64,000 bases of DNA from Planctomycetota bacterium (GTDB taxonomy: Bacteria; Planctomycetota; Planctomycetia; Pirellulales; Pirellulaceae). Position numbers and translations under genes: made by a program. The stretch is taken from contig VGZA01000029.1 in assembly GCA_016872775.1 (NCBI GenBank), positions 1 to 64,000 on the forward strand. Direction: 5' to 3'. The notes under the pieces were generated by a model. It searched no databases, was not told where the DNA came from, and worked only from the letters and a program-made list of their open reading frames with translations. Positions 16,606 through 25,055 of this stretch are shown here, piece by piece. The first letter of the stretch is position 1. Every line of letters begins with the position of its first letter.

Positions 16606-18147
16606 ATGTGGTATGTAATTACGAGTATTGTCTCGGCCATCGGCGGTTTCGCTCTGGTAAAGGGGCTGGAATTCCTCCGCAAGCGGGACGCGGAGACCGA
16701 GGCGAAGGCGATTTTTGCGCGGGCGCAACAGGAGGCGGCCAACAAGCTGCGTGAAGCGGATATTGAAATCAAGGAGGCAGCGCTTCGCCAGAAAACGGCA
16801 TCGGAGGAAGAGCAGAACAAATCACGGGAGGGACTTCGCGAACGGGAGCGGTTGCTGGATAAGCGTCACGAAGCGCTGGAACAACAAACCGACGACCTGC
16901 GAAAACAAGAAAAAATTGTCGAAACGACGCAGCGTCGCCTGAAAGAGAAGCTGGAGGAATCGACGCGCCGCAACGACGAACTGACAAAGCTGATCGATGG
17001 CCAGCGTCAGTCCCTGCACCAGCTCAGCCACCTCAGCCGGGAAGAGGCAACGTCACGGCTGATGGGCCTTCTGGAGGAAGAACTGTCCAGGGAAATGGGG
17101 ACCGCGATCCTGCGGCACGAGAAACAACTGAAGGAAGTTTGCGACGAGCGGGCCCGCTCGATTTTGTTGACGGCGTTGCACCGATACGCGGCGGCGCACA
17201 CGGCGGAATCGACGACCAGCACGGTCGACATCCCCAGCGACGAAATGAAGGGGCGAATCATCGGCCGTGAGGGGCGCAATATCCGTGCCTTTGAGAAAGC
17301 GACCGGAGTCGACGTGATCATTGACGACACCCCCGGTGTGGTGATCGTCAGCGGATTCGACCCGGTGCGCCGCGAAGTGGCCCGGCTCTCGCTGTCCAAA
17401 CTGATCGCGGACGGCCGGATCCATCCGTCGCGAATCGAAGAGATCGTCAACGAGACGGCCAAGGAGATCGAGCAACAGATTCAGAAAAAGGGCGAGGCTG
17501 CCGCGCAGGAGGTCAACATCGGCGCGCTGCATCCCCGCATCAGTTACATGCTTGGCCGGCTGCATTTTCGTACCAGTTACAGTCAGAACGTACTGCGGCA
17601 CAGTATTGAAGTGGCGTTCCTGGCAGGAATGCTGGCCGAAATGGTCGGCCTGAATGGGGACGTCGCGCGACGCTGCGGGTTGCTGCACGACATCGGCAAG
17701 GCGGCCGACCATGAGCTCGAAGGCGGACATCCCAAGATCGGCGCCGACCTCCTGAAACGCCACGGCGAGAAACCGGAAGTTGTGCATGCGGCATTCGGCC
17801 ACCACGATGAAATCATCACCGAATATCCGTATACCATGCTGGTCGCGACCGCCGACGCCTGCAGTGCCTCCCGACCCGGTGCGCGGCGCGAATCGCTGGA
17901 ACGGTACATCAAACGCATGGAAGAACTCGAGTCGATCGCCGGAGGATTCCCCGGCGTCGAGCAGGCATTCGCGATCCAGGCCGGCCGCGAACTGCGGGTG
18001 ATCGTCAGTGCCCGCGACACCGACGATTCCAAGGCCGCGAAAATCTGCCGGGACATCGCCAATGCCTTTGAGGAACAATTAACGTATCCCGGGGAAATCA
18101 AGATCACGGTCGTGCGTGAATCGCGGTTTACCGAAGTTGCCCGCTGA
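16606..18147 (+). CDS. rny: Ribonuclease Y
   Basis: 513 residues from ATG 16606, which places the N-terminal membrane anchor ([20 protein letters not shown]) first, as in the family; earlier in-frame starts lack that logic. RNase Y is the membrane-tethered endoribonuclease that starts mRNA decay in bacteria without RNase E-led decay. Order: anchor, long coiled coil (about 25-200, Glu/Lys/Arg-rich), KH domain (about 205-270, [11 protein letters not shown]), HD domain (about 330-420, with [12 protein letters not shown]). Length matches the usual 510-520 residues. The ymdB-type gene follows 12 bp downstream, the same neighbourhood as in Bacillus subtilis. Confidence 0.96.
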   Translation: MWYVITSIVSAIGGFALVKGLEFLRKRDAETEAKAIFARAQQEAANKLREADIEIKEAALRQKTASEEEQNKSREGLRERERLLDKRHEALEQQTDDLRKQEKIVETTQRRLKEKLEESTRRNDELTKLIDGQRQSLHQLSHLSREEATSRLMGLLEEELSREMGTAILRHEKQLKEVCDERARSILLTALHRYAAAHTAESTTSTVDIPSDEMKGRIIGREGRNIRAFEKATGVDVIIDDTPGVVIVSGFDPVRREVARLSLSKLIADGRIHPSRIEEIVNETAKEIEQQIQKKGEAAAQEVNIGALHPRISYMLGRLHFRTSYSQNVLRHSIEVAFLAGMLAEMVGLNGDVARRCGLLHDIGKAADHELEGGHPKIGADLLKRHGEKPEVVHAAFGHHDEIITEYPYTMLVATADACSASRPGARRESLERYIKRMEELESIAGGFPGVEQAFAIQAGRELRVIVSARDTDDSKAAKICRDIANAFEEQLTYPGEIKITVVRESRFTEVAR

Positions 18148-18159
18148 GAACCACCTGCC

Positions 18160-18957
18160 GTGCGGCTCGCATTGATCGGCGATATCGTCGGAAAGCCGGG
18201 GCGCCGGATTGTGATCGCGGCCGTACCGGCCTTGATCGCGCAGCGCGGCGTCGAACTGGTGATCGCCAACGGGGAGAATTGCGCCGACGGTTCGGGAATC
18301 ACACCCGCCATCTGCAAGGACCTCTGGAAGGCCGGCGTCGACTGCATCACTCTGGGCGATCATATCTACCGCCGGCGGGAAATCTACGAAACACTCGACG
18401 GCTCCGCCAACATTCTCAAGCCGGCCAACTACCCCAGCGACGCGCCGGGCCGAACCTTCGCCCTGGTCACCGCCCGCGATGGCACCCGCGTCGCCGTTGT
18501 CAGTCTGCTGGGGCGCGTTTTCATGCGGCCCGTCGACTGCCCCTTCCGCACCGCCGAACGGATCCTGGCGGAAATCCCCCAGGAGATCCGCGTGCGCATC
18601 GTCGACTTCCACGCCGAAGCAACCAGCGACAAACAGCTGATGGGCCGTTTCCTGGATGGCAGGGTCTCCGCCGTGCTCGGAACCCATACCCATGTCACGA
18701 CCGCGGACGAGCAAATTTTCTCCGGCGGAACCGCCTTCCAGTGCGACGTGGGTATGACTGGCCCCTACCAGAGCATTCTTGGTCGGCGCATCGACCGGGT
18801 CCTGGAAACAACACTCACCTTTCGACCAACGGAGTTCCATGTGGCTTCCGAGGATGTGCGGCTGGCGGCGACGATTGTCGATATCGACAGCCAAACGGGA
18901 CGCGCCACGCAGATCGAGCGGTTGCAATGGACCGCCGCCAGCCTGGGATTGGACTGA
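18160..18957 (+). CDS. ymdB: YmdB-type metallophosphoesterase (TIGR00282 family)
   Basis: 265 residues from a GTG start. The family hydrolyses cyclic nucleotides (2',3'-cyclic and 3',5'-cyclic) with a di-metal centre and affects the choice between motility and biofilm in Bacillus. Metal-site motifs: GDIVGKPGRR (7-16), NGENCADGSGIT (37-48), GDHIY (66-70, where many members have GNHxW), VDFHAEATSDK, and GTHTHVTTAD. It lies 12 bp after rny and is probably co-transcribed, which supports a shared role in RNA turnover or signalling. The symbol is by family and context. Confidence 0.9.
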   Translation: MRLALIGDIVGKPGRRIVIAAVPALIAQRGVELVIANGENCADGSGITPAICKDLWKAGVDCITLGDHIYRRREIYETLDGSANILKPANYPSDAPGRTFALVTARDGTRVAVVSLLGRVFMRPVDCPFRTAERILAEIPQEIRVRIVDFHAEATSDKQLMGRFLDGRVSAVLGTHTHVTTADEQIFSGGTAFQCDVGMTGPYQSILGRRIDRVLETTLTFRPTEFHVASEDVRLAATIVDIDSQTGRATQIERLQWTAASLGLD

Positions 18958-18990
18958 ATCGGCCTCGCCCACGAAAGTGACTGACCTCCA

Positions 18991-20280
18991 ATGAACGCCG
19001 CCACACCCTTGACGATCAACAGTCTGATGAAAGGCGTGCCGCACGGGATTGCCGACCTGCCGTTGGCATCCATCGGCTCCCTCGGCTGGAATATCCTCCG
19101 CAACGACCTCCCGTTTCCGATCGCCCTGTTGCGGCAGTCGGCCCTGCGTCATAACAGTGACTGGATGCGGCGCTTCCTTGCCCTCTCTGGCGCTCGACTG
19201 GCTCCCCACGGGAAAACCACGATGAGCCCGCAGTTGTTTCAACGCCAGCTCGACGACGGCGCGTGGGGAATTACCCTGGCCACGGTCACGCAAGTGCAGG
19301 TCGCGCGGCATTTCGGCATCCAGCGGATCCTGCTGGCGAATGAGTTATTAGGCGACGCGGCGATCGCTGCGATTGCCTCCGAATTGTCGCGCGATCCTGA
19401 TTTCGATTTCTACTGCCTGGTCGATTCGGTGGCCGGCGTCACCGCGTTGGAGCAAGAACTGCGGCGGGCCGGCGCAACGCGCGGATTGCAGGTGCTGGTC
19501 GAGGTCGGAATACCGGGCAAACGGTGCGGATGCCGGGATACGGAATCGGCGCTCGAGGTCGCACGAGCGGTCCAGCGTGCCGAACCTGGATTGCGGCTGC
19601 GAGGCATCGAGGGATTTGAAGGCGTGATCTCGTCGCCCGATCCGGAACAGGCTCGCCGGGATGTCGACGCGTTCCTCGACCGATTGCTGCGAACCGCGGA
19701 ACGGTGCCTCCAGGAAAAACTGTTCGCCGAGGGACCGATCCTGCTCTCGGCGGGCGGAACCCAATATTTCGATCTGGTCGCCCGCGCGCTCTGCTCGATC
19801 GACCTGACAGGACGCGCCCAGGTGCTCATCCGCAGCGGCTGCTACCTCACCCACGATTCCCTCGTCTGCGAACGCCTGCACCGCCAGCTGCTCGAACGGT
19901 GCCCGGACGCCCGTGAACTCGGTGAAGGCCTGCGCCCAGCGCTCGAAGTCTGGTCGATTGTCCTTTCCCGCCCCGAACCGACGCGCGTGGTGCTCAGTAT
20001 GGGAAAACGCGATTGTTCCTTTGATGCCGAACTGCCGGTCCCGTTCCTCTGGTTCCGGCATCCCGGCCATCCGGCGCCGGTGGCGCTGAACGATCATCGG
20101 ATCGCGATGCTGCACGATCAACATGCGATGTTGGACGTCCCCGCCAATTCCCCGCTCGCTGTCGGCGACCTCGTTGCCTGCGGCATTTCGCACCCCTGCA
20201 CCACGTTTGATCGCTGGCAGTTTCTGCCAATCGTGGATGATGCCTACCAGGTCGTGGAGGGGATTCGGACGTTCTTCTGA
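18991..20280 (+). CDS. PLP-dependent D-threonine aldolase / D-serine dehydratase-like enzyme
   Basis: 429 residues. The N-terminal half is an alanine-racemase-type barrel with the probable PLP lysine at 75 in APHGKTTMSP. The C-terminal part is a D-serine-dehydratase-like domain with the zinc-ligand motifs DQHAML and CGISHPCTTFD. This family (fold type III, metal-dependent) cleaves or dehydrates D-3-hydroxyamino acids such as D-threonine, D-serine or 3-hydroxy-D-aspartate; which one is not decided by the sequence. It begins 33 bp after the ymdB-type gene and may be on the same transcript, without obvious functional link. Confidence 0.86.
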   Translation: MNAATPLTINSLMKGVPHGIADLPLASIGSLGWNILRNDLPFPIALLRQSALRHNSDWMRRFLALSGARLAPHGKTTMSPQLFQRQLDDGAWGITLATVTQVQVARHFGIQRILLANELLGDAAIAAIASELSRDPDFDFYCLVDSVAGVTALEQELRRAGATRGLQVLVEVGIPGKRCGCRDTESALEVARAVQRAEPGLRLRGIEGFEGVISSPDPEQARRDVDAFLDRLLRTAERCLQEKLFAEGPILLSAGGTQYFDLVARALCSIDLTGRAQVLIRSGCYLTHDSLVCERLHRQLLERCPDARELGEGLRPALEVWSIVLSRPEPTRVVLSMGKRDCSFDAELPVPFLWFRHPGHPAPVALNDHRIAMLHDQHAMLDVPANSPLAVGDLVACGISHPCTTFDRWQFLPIVDDAYQVVEGIRTFF

Positions 20281-20288
20281 GCCGCTGA

Positions 20289-21041
20289 TCAGAGCCCAAA
20301 AATCGACATTACAATCAACTGCACAAGCCCAAGTCCGGTGATCACGGCGGTGCCGCCACAGCGATCAACGAACCGCTTGTCGGCATGCGCAGGAGGGCCG
20401 CGGCCCATCGCGGAAAGGGGCATCACCGTCACCAGCAGCGCGTGGGTCAGTACCCAGACGTAAAAGCCGAGCAGCAGATCCTTGGCATGATCGTGCGTGT
20501 ACCCCAATGCGGGAACACCCGTCACCGCCCAATAATGAAACAGCGCGATTCCGTTCGTCAAACGCCAGCGCAGCATCAGGATCGGCACCAGGATCAGCAT
20601 CAGATTGGCGGCATTCATCTGCGCGTAACAGTAAAAGCCGATGCCGCTATTGGCCGCCTGCGCCGGACTCGTCGCGGTCACCGTTTCCATGAAGGTCTCC
20701 GGCTGTGCGCACAGCGCGTAGTAGGCGGTTTGCCAGCCGTAGAGTGAGGTCGAGCCACCGCCGGAACAGCCTGCGTTAACCGCCGGCAGCATCAACGCGA
20801 CGGCGAACCCGATCCATGCCGCGCCGAACACAAGTTTGCGTCGTGGACCGCTTTGCAGGTGATCGAAAAGCCCCCAGCAATTGGCGGCCGCCAATGCCAC
20901 AATCAGACCGAACAGGGACGCGCCGATCGAGACGGTCAGGGCAAGCCCAAGCAGCACCGCCACAACCGTGGTAAATAGCAACAATCCGCGAATGGAAAAC
21001 TGGAACGGCGAGCGTAGCGGCCTGCTCTGGCTCTCACTCAC
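20289..21041 (-). CDS. Membrane protein of unknown function (about six helices)
   Basis: 250 residues. After a short polar start comes FSIRGLLLFTTVVAVLLGLA, a first membrane segment whose FS-R-LL-TTVVAV pattern is very common in planctomycete membrane proteins. About five more hydrophobic segments follow, with a loop containing three cysteines and GGGS (NAGCSGGGSTS). No catalytic motif is seen and no family name can be given. Its stop lies 8 bp from the stop of the PLP enzyme gene, in convergent orientation. Confidence 0.78.
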   Translation of the reverse strand: MSESQSRPLRSPFQFSIRGLLLFTTVVAVLLGLALTVSIGASLFGLIVALAAANCWGLFDHLQSGPRRKLVFGAAWIGFAVALMLPAVNAGCSGGGSTSLYGWQTAYYALCAQPETFMETVTATSPAQAANSGIGFYCYAQMNAANLMLILVPILMLRWRLTNGIALFHYWAVTGVPALGYTHDHAKDLLLGFYVWVLTHALLVTVMPLSAMGRGPPAHADKRFVDRCGGTAVITGLGLVQLIVMSIFGL

Positions 21042-21121
21042 AACTGCCCTCCCCTGTCCCGCTGTTCACCGCGCCGCAATTGCGGCGTCGGCGGCAAGGC
21101 CCAAGGCGATACGGTTACGGA

Positions 21122-23020
21122 TTATCGGGATCCAACTTTTTCCAGACGCTCGATGATTGCCTTTTGAGCCTCCGCCAGGTCGTCGCGCTTGGATTCGCTG
21201 TAGATTTGCTGCAGGCCTCTTCGGCTGGGGAGGTGCGACGGATCAAGCTTGACCGCGCGCTCGATGAACTCAACCGCCCGCTCGGGATTGCCCATAGCCA
21301 TTTGCAGCGCCGCGTAACGCACCAGATGCCGTGGCAACGACGGATTCAGTGTGAAGAGCGTCTCCAGAAGATGGGCTGACTCCTCGATGTCTTCGTTGGG
21401 GTGGCTGGTCATGCCAAGGTTTTCAAGAATCGGTTCACTTTCCGGGTCGCGTTCCAGCCCGAAATTCCATGTCGCCAGCGCCTCGTTCGGCCGTTCCTGC
21501 ACCATGTACATTCTTCCCAGGTTTTCGAACAACCGCATATCGTCATCAATCGCGGGCAGAAGTCGCTCCAGCTTGATCGTCTTGGGGTTCCCATCGACAA
21601 GGTGAAACTCGGCGCGCGCGGCGAATTCGCGACCGCGCCGTCCCGCGCGGGCCATCAATGCCAGTCCACGCGATCGAGCTGTCTCGCGAAGCGGCAGATA
21701 ATGATCCGCCCCGTCGAAGAAGCTCCATTCTTCGGGGTTAATAACGGGTGGAGTATCGGCGAACGCAATGGGTGATTTTAACAGACGATGATCGGTGCGC
21801 GCCACGTGAATCGAAGTGCCGCCAGTGGGCGGCATGTGACAATGCACGCAGGAACCATTCGCCGGACTGGCATTTCGCTCGGACTCCGGCGCGCGGCAAC
21901 TCTGCTCGTTGTGGCACTGCATGCACTTCGTGCGATAATATTCGGCCCGCTCCGCAGGCGGAACGAAACCGTGGGGATCGTGGCAGCTGGCACAGCCCAA
22001 CTTGCCGCCGCTCGCGGTGAAACAGCGACTGACACGCATTTGCTCCACGGGGCCCCGCGCGGCGGGATCGGTCGGATCCCCCAGTTTGCAACTGGTAAAC
22101 ACCACTAGGGAATCATCCAGCCTTTGTCCAGGTCGAAAATCCCAGAACCCGTTGCCATAGCGGGGAATTGTCAATTCCCCATGCACGTGGCATTGATTGC
22201 AGACACTCTCGCGCAATACCGGGTCGAGACGGCTCGGATTAACGATCGAATCGTCGTACCCGTCGCTGGTGCGCGCCGCAGTCTGCTTCGCCACGTGACT
22301 GTAGCCCGGCCCGTGACATCGCTCGCAACCTATCGACGATTCCTTAAACACCTGCCGTTCGTACCGGTTGCTGTTGGGCTTCACGGACACGACTTGACCC
22401 GCATGGCAATGCAGGCACTCGTCGCCCACCCGATGCGTGAACCGCTCGTGCGCCGAAGGGTGGTACCCTGGGGCCAACTTCCACGTTTGCGAATCGATGT
22501 AATAAGCGATCGGTGACTGGAAGAGCAGCCCGGCCCGATTCACCAGAAACGTTCGCAACGCCTGCCCGGAACCAACTCGGAATGACACCGGTTCGGCGTA
22601 GTCGTAGATCGGTCCCTGGTCGTCGCTCATGATCTCATGGTGGATCATCTGTCCGTCGACCCGTTCCACGACGTACTTGCGGGAGCCCGGCGGCGTGTGG
22701 ATCGCGCTGTCCATCGACTCCAGGCCGTCGTCCGCGGCGATGGCGGTCAACGAATGCGCTTTGGGACTGTTCTGGTACTTCTGGCTGATTTCGGCGTGGC
22801 ATTGGGCGCAGGCCGCACTGCCCACGTACCGCGTGTCGACCGGATCGGGCCGCGTGAACGGCGGCAAACTCGATTTCGCAGCCTGCACCGGCGCCTCCGT
22901 CGCAACCTGGTCCGAATTGAGATACGGCCAAGCGATTGCGAACGCCACCAACCCCGCACCAACCACCAACAGCAGCGCCAGGACGCGACGCCCTCGGGAC
23001 CGCTTTGCCTCGTGACTCAT
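21122..23020 (-). CDS. Exported multiheme (7 CxxCH) cytochrome c with TPR region
   Basis: 632 residues from the ATG at 23020 (another ATG lies two codons earlier). Residues about 13-32 form a signal anchor. Seven heme-binding CxxCH motifs are visible in order: CAQCH, CLHCH, CERCH, CNQCH, CASCH, CMQCH and CVHCH, the fifth in the form CASCHDPHG seen in cytochrome c554-like and NrfA-related families. From about residue 440 the chain becomes helical and TPR-like (LGRMYMVQERPNEALATWNFGLERDP). It probably works in the periplasm as an electron carrier or reductase; donor and acceptor are unknown. No cytochrome maturation genes are nearby. Confidence 0.9.
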   Translation of the reverse strand: MSHEAKRSRGRRVLALLLVVGAGLVAFAIAWPYLNSDQVATEAPVQAAKSSLPPFTRPDPVDTRYVGSAACAQCHAEISQKYQNSPKAHSLTAIAADDGLESMDSAIHTPPGSRKYVVERVDGQMIHHEIMSDDQGPIYDYAEPVSFRVGSGQALRTFLVNRAGLLFQSPIAYYIDSQTWKLAPGYHPSAHERFTHRVGDECLHCHAGQVVSVKPNSNRYERQVFKESSIGCERCHGPGYSHVAKQTAARTSDGYDDSIVNPSRLDPVLRESVCNQCHVHGELTIPRYGNGFWDFRPGQRLDDSLVVFTSCKLGDPTDPAARGPVEQMRVSRCFTASGGKLGCASCHDPHGFVPPAERAEYYRTKCMQCHNEQSCRAPESERNASPANGSCVHCHMPPTGGTSIHVARTDHRLLKSPIAFADTPPVINPEEWSFFDGADHYLPLRETARSRGLALMARAGRRGREFAARAEFHLVDGNPKTIKLERLLPAIDDDMRLFENLGRMYMVQERPNEALATWNFGLERDPESEPILENLGMTSHPNEDIEESAHLLETLFTLNPSLPRHLVRYAALQMAMGNPERAVEFIERAVKLDPSHLPSRRGLQQIYSESKRDDLAEAQKAIIERLEKVGSR

Positions 23021-23152
23021 TCGCACTTTCCTTGATTTCGTGTACGATGCGCTAACGGTACATTACCGGAAAGAGACCTATTGTTTCCCGCCGAGCGCCA
23101 ACTGGCAACAGGCATCGGTGGACGTTTTACGGGTTCGATTCGACGTCGGTTC

Positions 23153-24277
23153 ATGAGCAACGAAAAGAAGAAGATTCGCACCGAGTTCCGCAAGAATCGC
23201 CAGCCCAAGCCCCGCCGTGGCGATCTGACCCGTGATTTTGAACGCGACCGGGAGGAAACGGGGGATATTTCACGCGACGAGCGGATCAGCGGTAAAGGGG
23301 ACTTGACCCGCCACCGCACGGTGATCGGCCAAGCCACGGAGACCGATGCCGGATTCGACGTGCATCTGGGAGTCGATGAGTCGGTTTGCCGGGCCGGACG
23401 AGTTCTCTCGGTGCACGGGCTCAGCAGCCAGGTCCAGGCGGACGACGGTGCCGTTTTTCAGTGCGCCACGCGACGCATCCTCAAGACGCTAACCACCGAC
23501 CTGCGGCAGGTCGTTGTCGCCGGCGATCGCGTCATGTTCCGGCCGGAGCCGCACGGCGAGGGAATCATCGAACGTATCGAGCCTCGCTTCGGCATTCTCA
23601 GCCGCACCAGCCGCGGACGGCAACACCTGGTCGCAACCAACGTCGACCAGATTCTGATCGTCGCCAGCGTTGTTCAACCCGATTTGAAGCCCAACCTGAT
23701 CGACCGTTTTCTGGTCACGGCCGAGCGATCGCGCATCCAGCCGATCATCTGCCTCACCAAGATCGATCTGATCGATCCCGCGGACCTGGAACCGTTGGCC
23801 GGTGTCTACGGTCAGATGGGATATCCTGTTTTGTTTCTGGCGTTACCCCAAGGGCGCGGAGTTGCCCGCATCCGCCAGTCTCTTCTCGGCAAACAAAGCG
23901 TTGTCGTCGGACAGAGCGGAGTCGGCAAATCGACCCTGCTGAACGCGATCGATCCGTCCCTGAATCTGCGCGTTAATACCGTTTCCAACGACAACGAAAA
24001 AGGCCGCCACACCACCACGACCGCGCAACTGATTCCGCTCGCGGATGGCGGCTACGTCGTCGACACGCCGGGGATCCGGCAATTCGAATTGTGGGACGTC
24101 GTCCCCCAGGAACTGGCCGGCTACTTCCGCGACCTGCGGCCATTCATCAACCAGTGTAAGTTTCCCAACTGCAGCCATACCCATGAATCCGACTGCGCCG
24201 TCAAAGATGCCGTCGCCGATGGAAAACTCGACGTCCGCCGATACGAAAGCTACTGCCATATGTTCGCCGGCGATTGA
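23153..24277 (+). CDS. rsgA: Ribosome small subunit-dependent GTPase A
   Basis: 374 residues from ATG 23153; the frame is open earlier but only this start gives a normal N-terminus. RsgA is the circularly permuted GTPase that checks late 30S maturation. Motif order is permuted as expected: OB-fold (about 60-155), TKID (202-205, G4), GQSGVGKS (253-260, G1), DTPG (304-307, G3), then the zinc module with Cys335, Cys340, His342 and Cys348. The first 55 residues are a charged Lys/Arg/Glu extension, longer than in E. coli, and could contact rRNA. It is a single gene convergent with the following membrane protein gene. Confidence 0.95.
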   Translation: MSNEKKKIRTEFRKNRQPKPRRGDLTRDFERDREETGDISRDERISGKGDLTRHRTVIGQATETDAGFDVHLGVDESVCRAGRVLSVHGLSSQVQADDGAVFQCATRRILKTLTTDLRQVVVAGDRVMFRPEPHGEGIIERIEPRFGILSRTSRGRQHLVATNVDQILIVASVVQPDLKPNLIDRFLVTAERSRIQPIICLTKIDLIDPADLEPLAGVYGQMGYPVLFLALPQGRGVARIRQSLLGKQSVVVGQSGVGKSTLLNAIDPSLNLRVNTVSNDNEKGRHTTTTAQLIPLADGGYVVDTPGIRQFELWDVVPQELAGYFRDLRPFINQCKFPNCSHTHESDCAVKDAVADGKLDVRRYESYCHMFAGD

Positions 24278-24390
24278 TGCCAGCAAGCATAGAAGAGAGA
24301 AATGAGAAGTGAGAAGTTGCGGATGACCGTTGCTAACGACCCGTTCCCCGTTCCCCGTTACTCACTTCACCCTTCACTGTTCTCACTTCT
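24278..24390. repeat. Inverted repeat at the convergent 3' ends of rsgA and the next gene
   Basis: AGAAGTGAGAA (24305-24315) is mirrored exactly by TTCTCACTTCT (24380-24390), an 11-bp stem with a 64-bp loop that contains two tandem GTTCCCC units and further CTTCAC/TTCACT words. The right arm lies inside the last codons of the minus-strand gene (ending RSENSEG). The position between two convergent stops fits a bidirectional stop or another dispersed repeat family that has landed on a gene end. Confidence 0.6.
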
Positions 24391-24906
24391 AACAATGGCT
24401 GCGATGATCAGGCCACTGGAGGACCATTCGAGCAACGCGCAATAGAGTGAATCGCGAGTGAACTCCCAGGAAAATCGATACCAGAGCCAATACGAGGTGT
24501 TGATCGCGAGCCAGCCGATCAGGCCTGTGACAAGCACCACGCGCCAACGCTGCCAGAACTGACATTGATCGCTCAATTGACTGACAATCCAGGCGGCGAA
24601 GGTGCAGGCGACGAGTCCCGCCAGGAATTCTCCCAGCAATTGCCGCGGCTCGATTTCGGCCGCCGAGCGAGGCCAAAGCAGCAGGATGCCGCTCGGCTCT
24701 TTGCCGGCATCCGCTTTATTAGCGGGAAAGCCATACATGCCCGGCTCAAACTCAGGCGACTTCAACGTCTCCAGCAGCCTGGATTGAGGATCGGCGGCCA
24801 ACGATAACAAGGTCCGCGTCTCCCACTCGAACGCCATGTGCTCAACCACACCAAAAACAAACATCGAAAGCCCCGCCAGCAGACCGGCCGTCAGGATACG
24901 CAGCAT
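24367..24906 (-). CDS. Membrane protein of unknown function next to the pst genes
   Basis: 179 residues from ATG 24906; an earlier in-frame reading adds an Arg-rich stretch that overlaps the pst gene and looks non-coding. The first 25 residues are a membrane segment (MLRILTAGLLAGLSMFVFGV), followed by a soluble part containing EWETRTLLSLAADPQSRLLETL and then three further hydrophobic segments. No family is recognised. It lies 150 bp downstream of the fused permease gene on the same strand, so it could be a distal member of the pst transcript. Its last codons fall in an inverted repeat. Confidence 0.65.
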   Translation of the reverse strand: MLRILTAGLLAGLSMFVFGVVEHMAFEWETRTLLSLAADPQSRLLETLKSPEFEPGMYGFPANKADAGKEPSGILLLWPRSAAEIEPRQLLGEFLAGLVACTFAAWIVSQLSDQCQFWQRWRVVLVTGLIGWLAINTSYWLWYRFSWEFTRDSLYCALLEWSSSGLIIAAIVRSENSEG

Positions 24907-25055
24907 GTTTCGCTTCCTTCCTACGCACATGGTTTCAAACCTGACAAACCACGACGACCGACACGGTACGGACGGCGGGGAACGGTGCCATCGTAACCTG
25001 TTCCCGGAAACCTGACCACCTTCGGTCGCGGAAAGATCGGCCCTTTCGAGCCGGT

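Noticed and set aside
16030-16728. Minus-strand frame of 232 codons overlapping the rny start
   Set aside because: Arg/Pro/Ser-rich, overlaps the anchor-coding part of rny, no motif.
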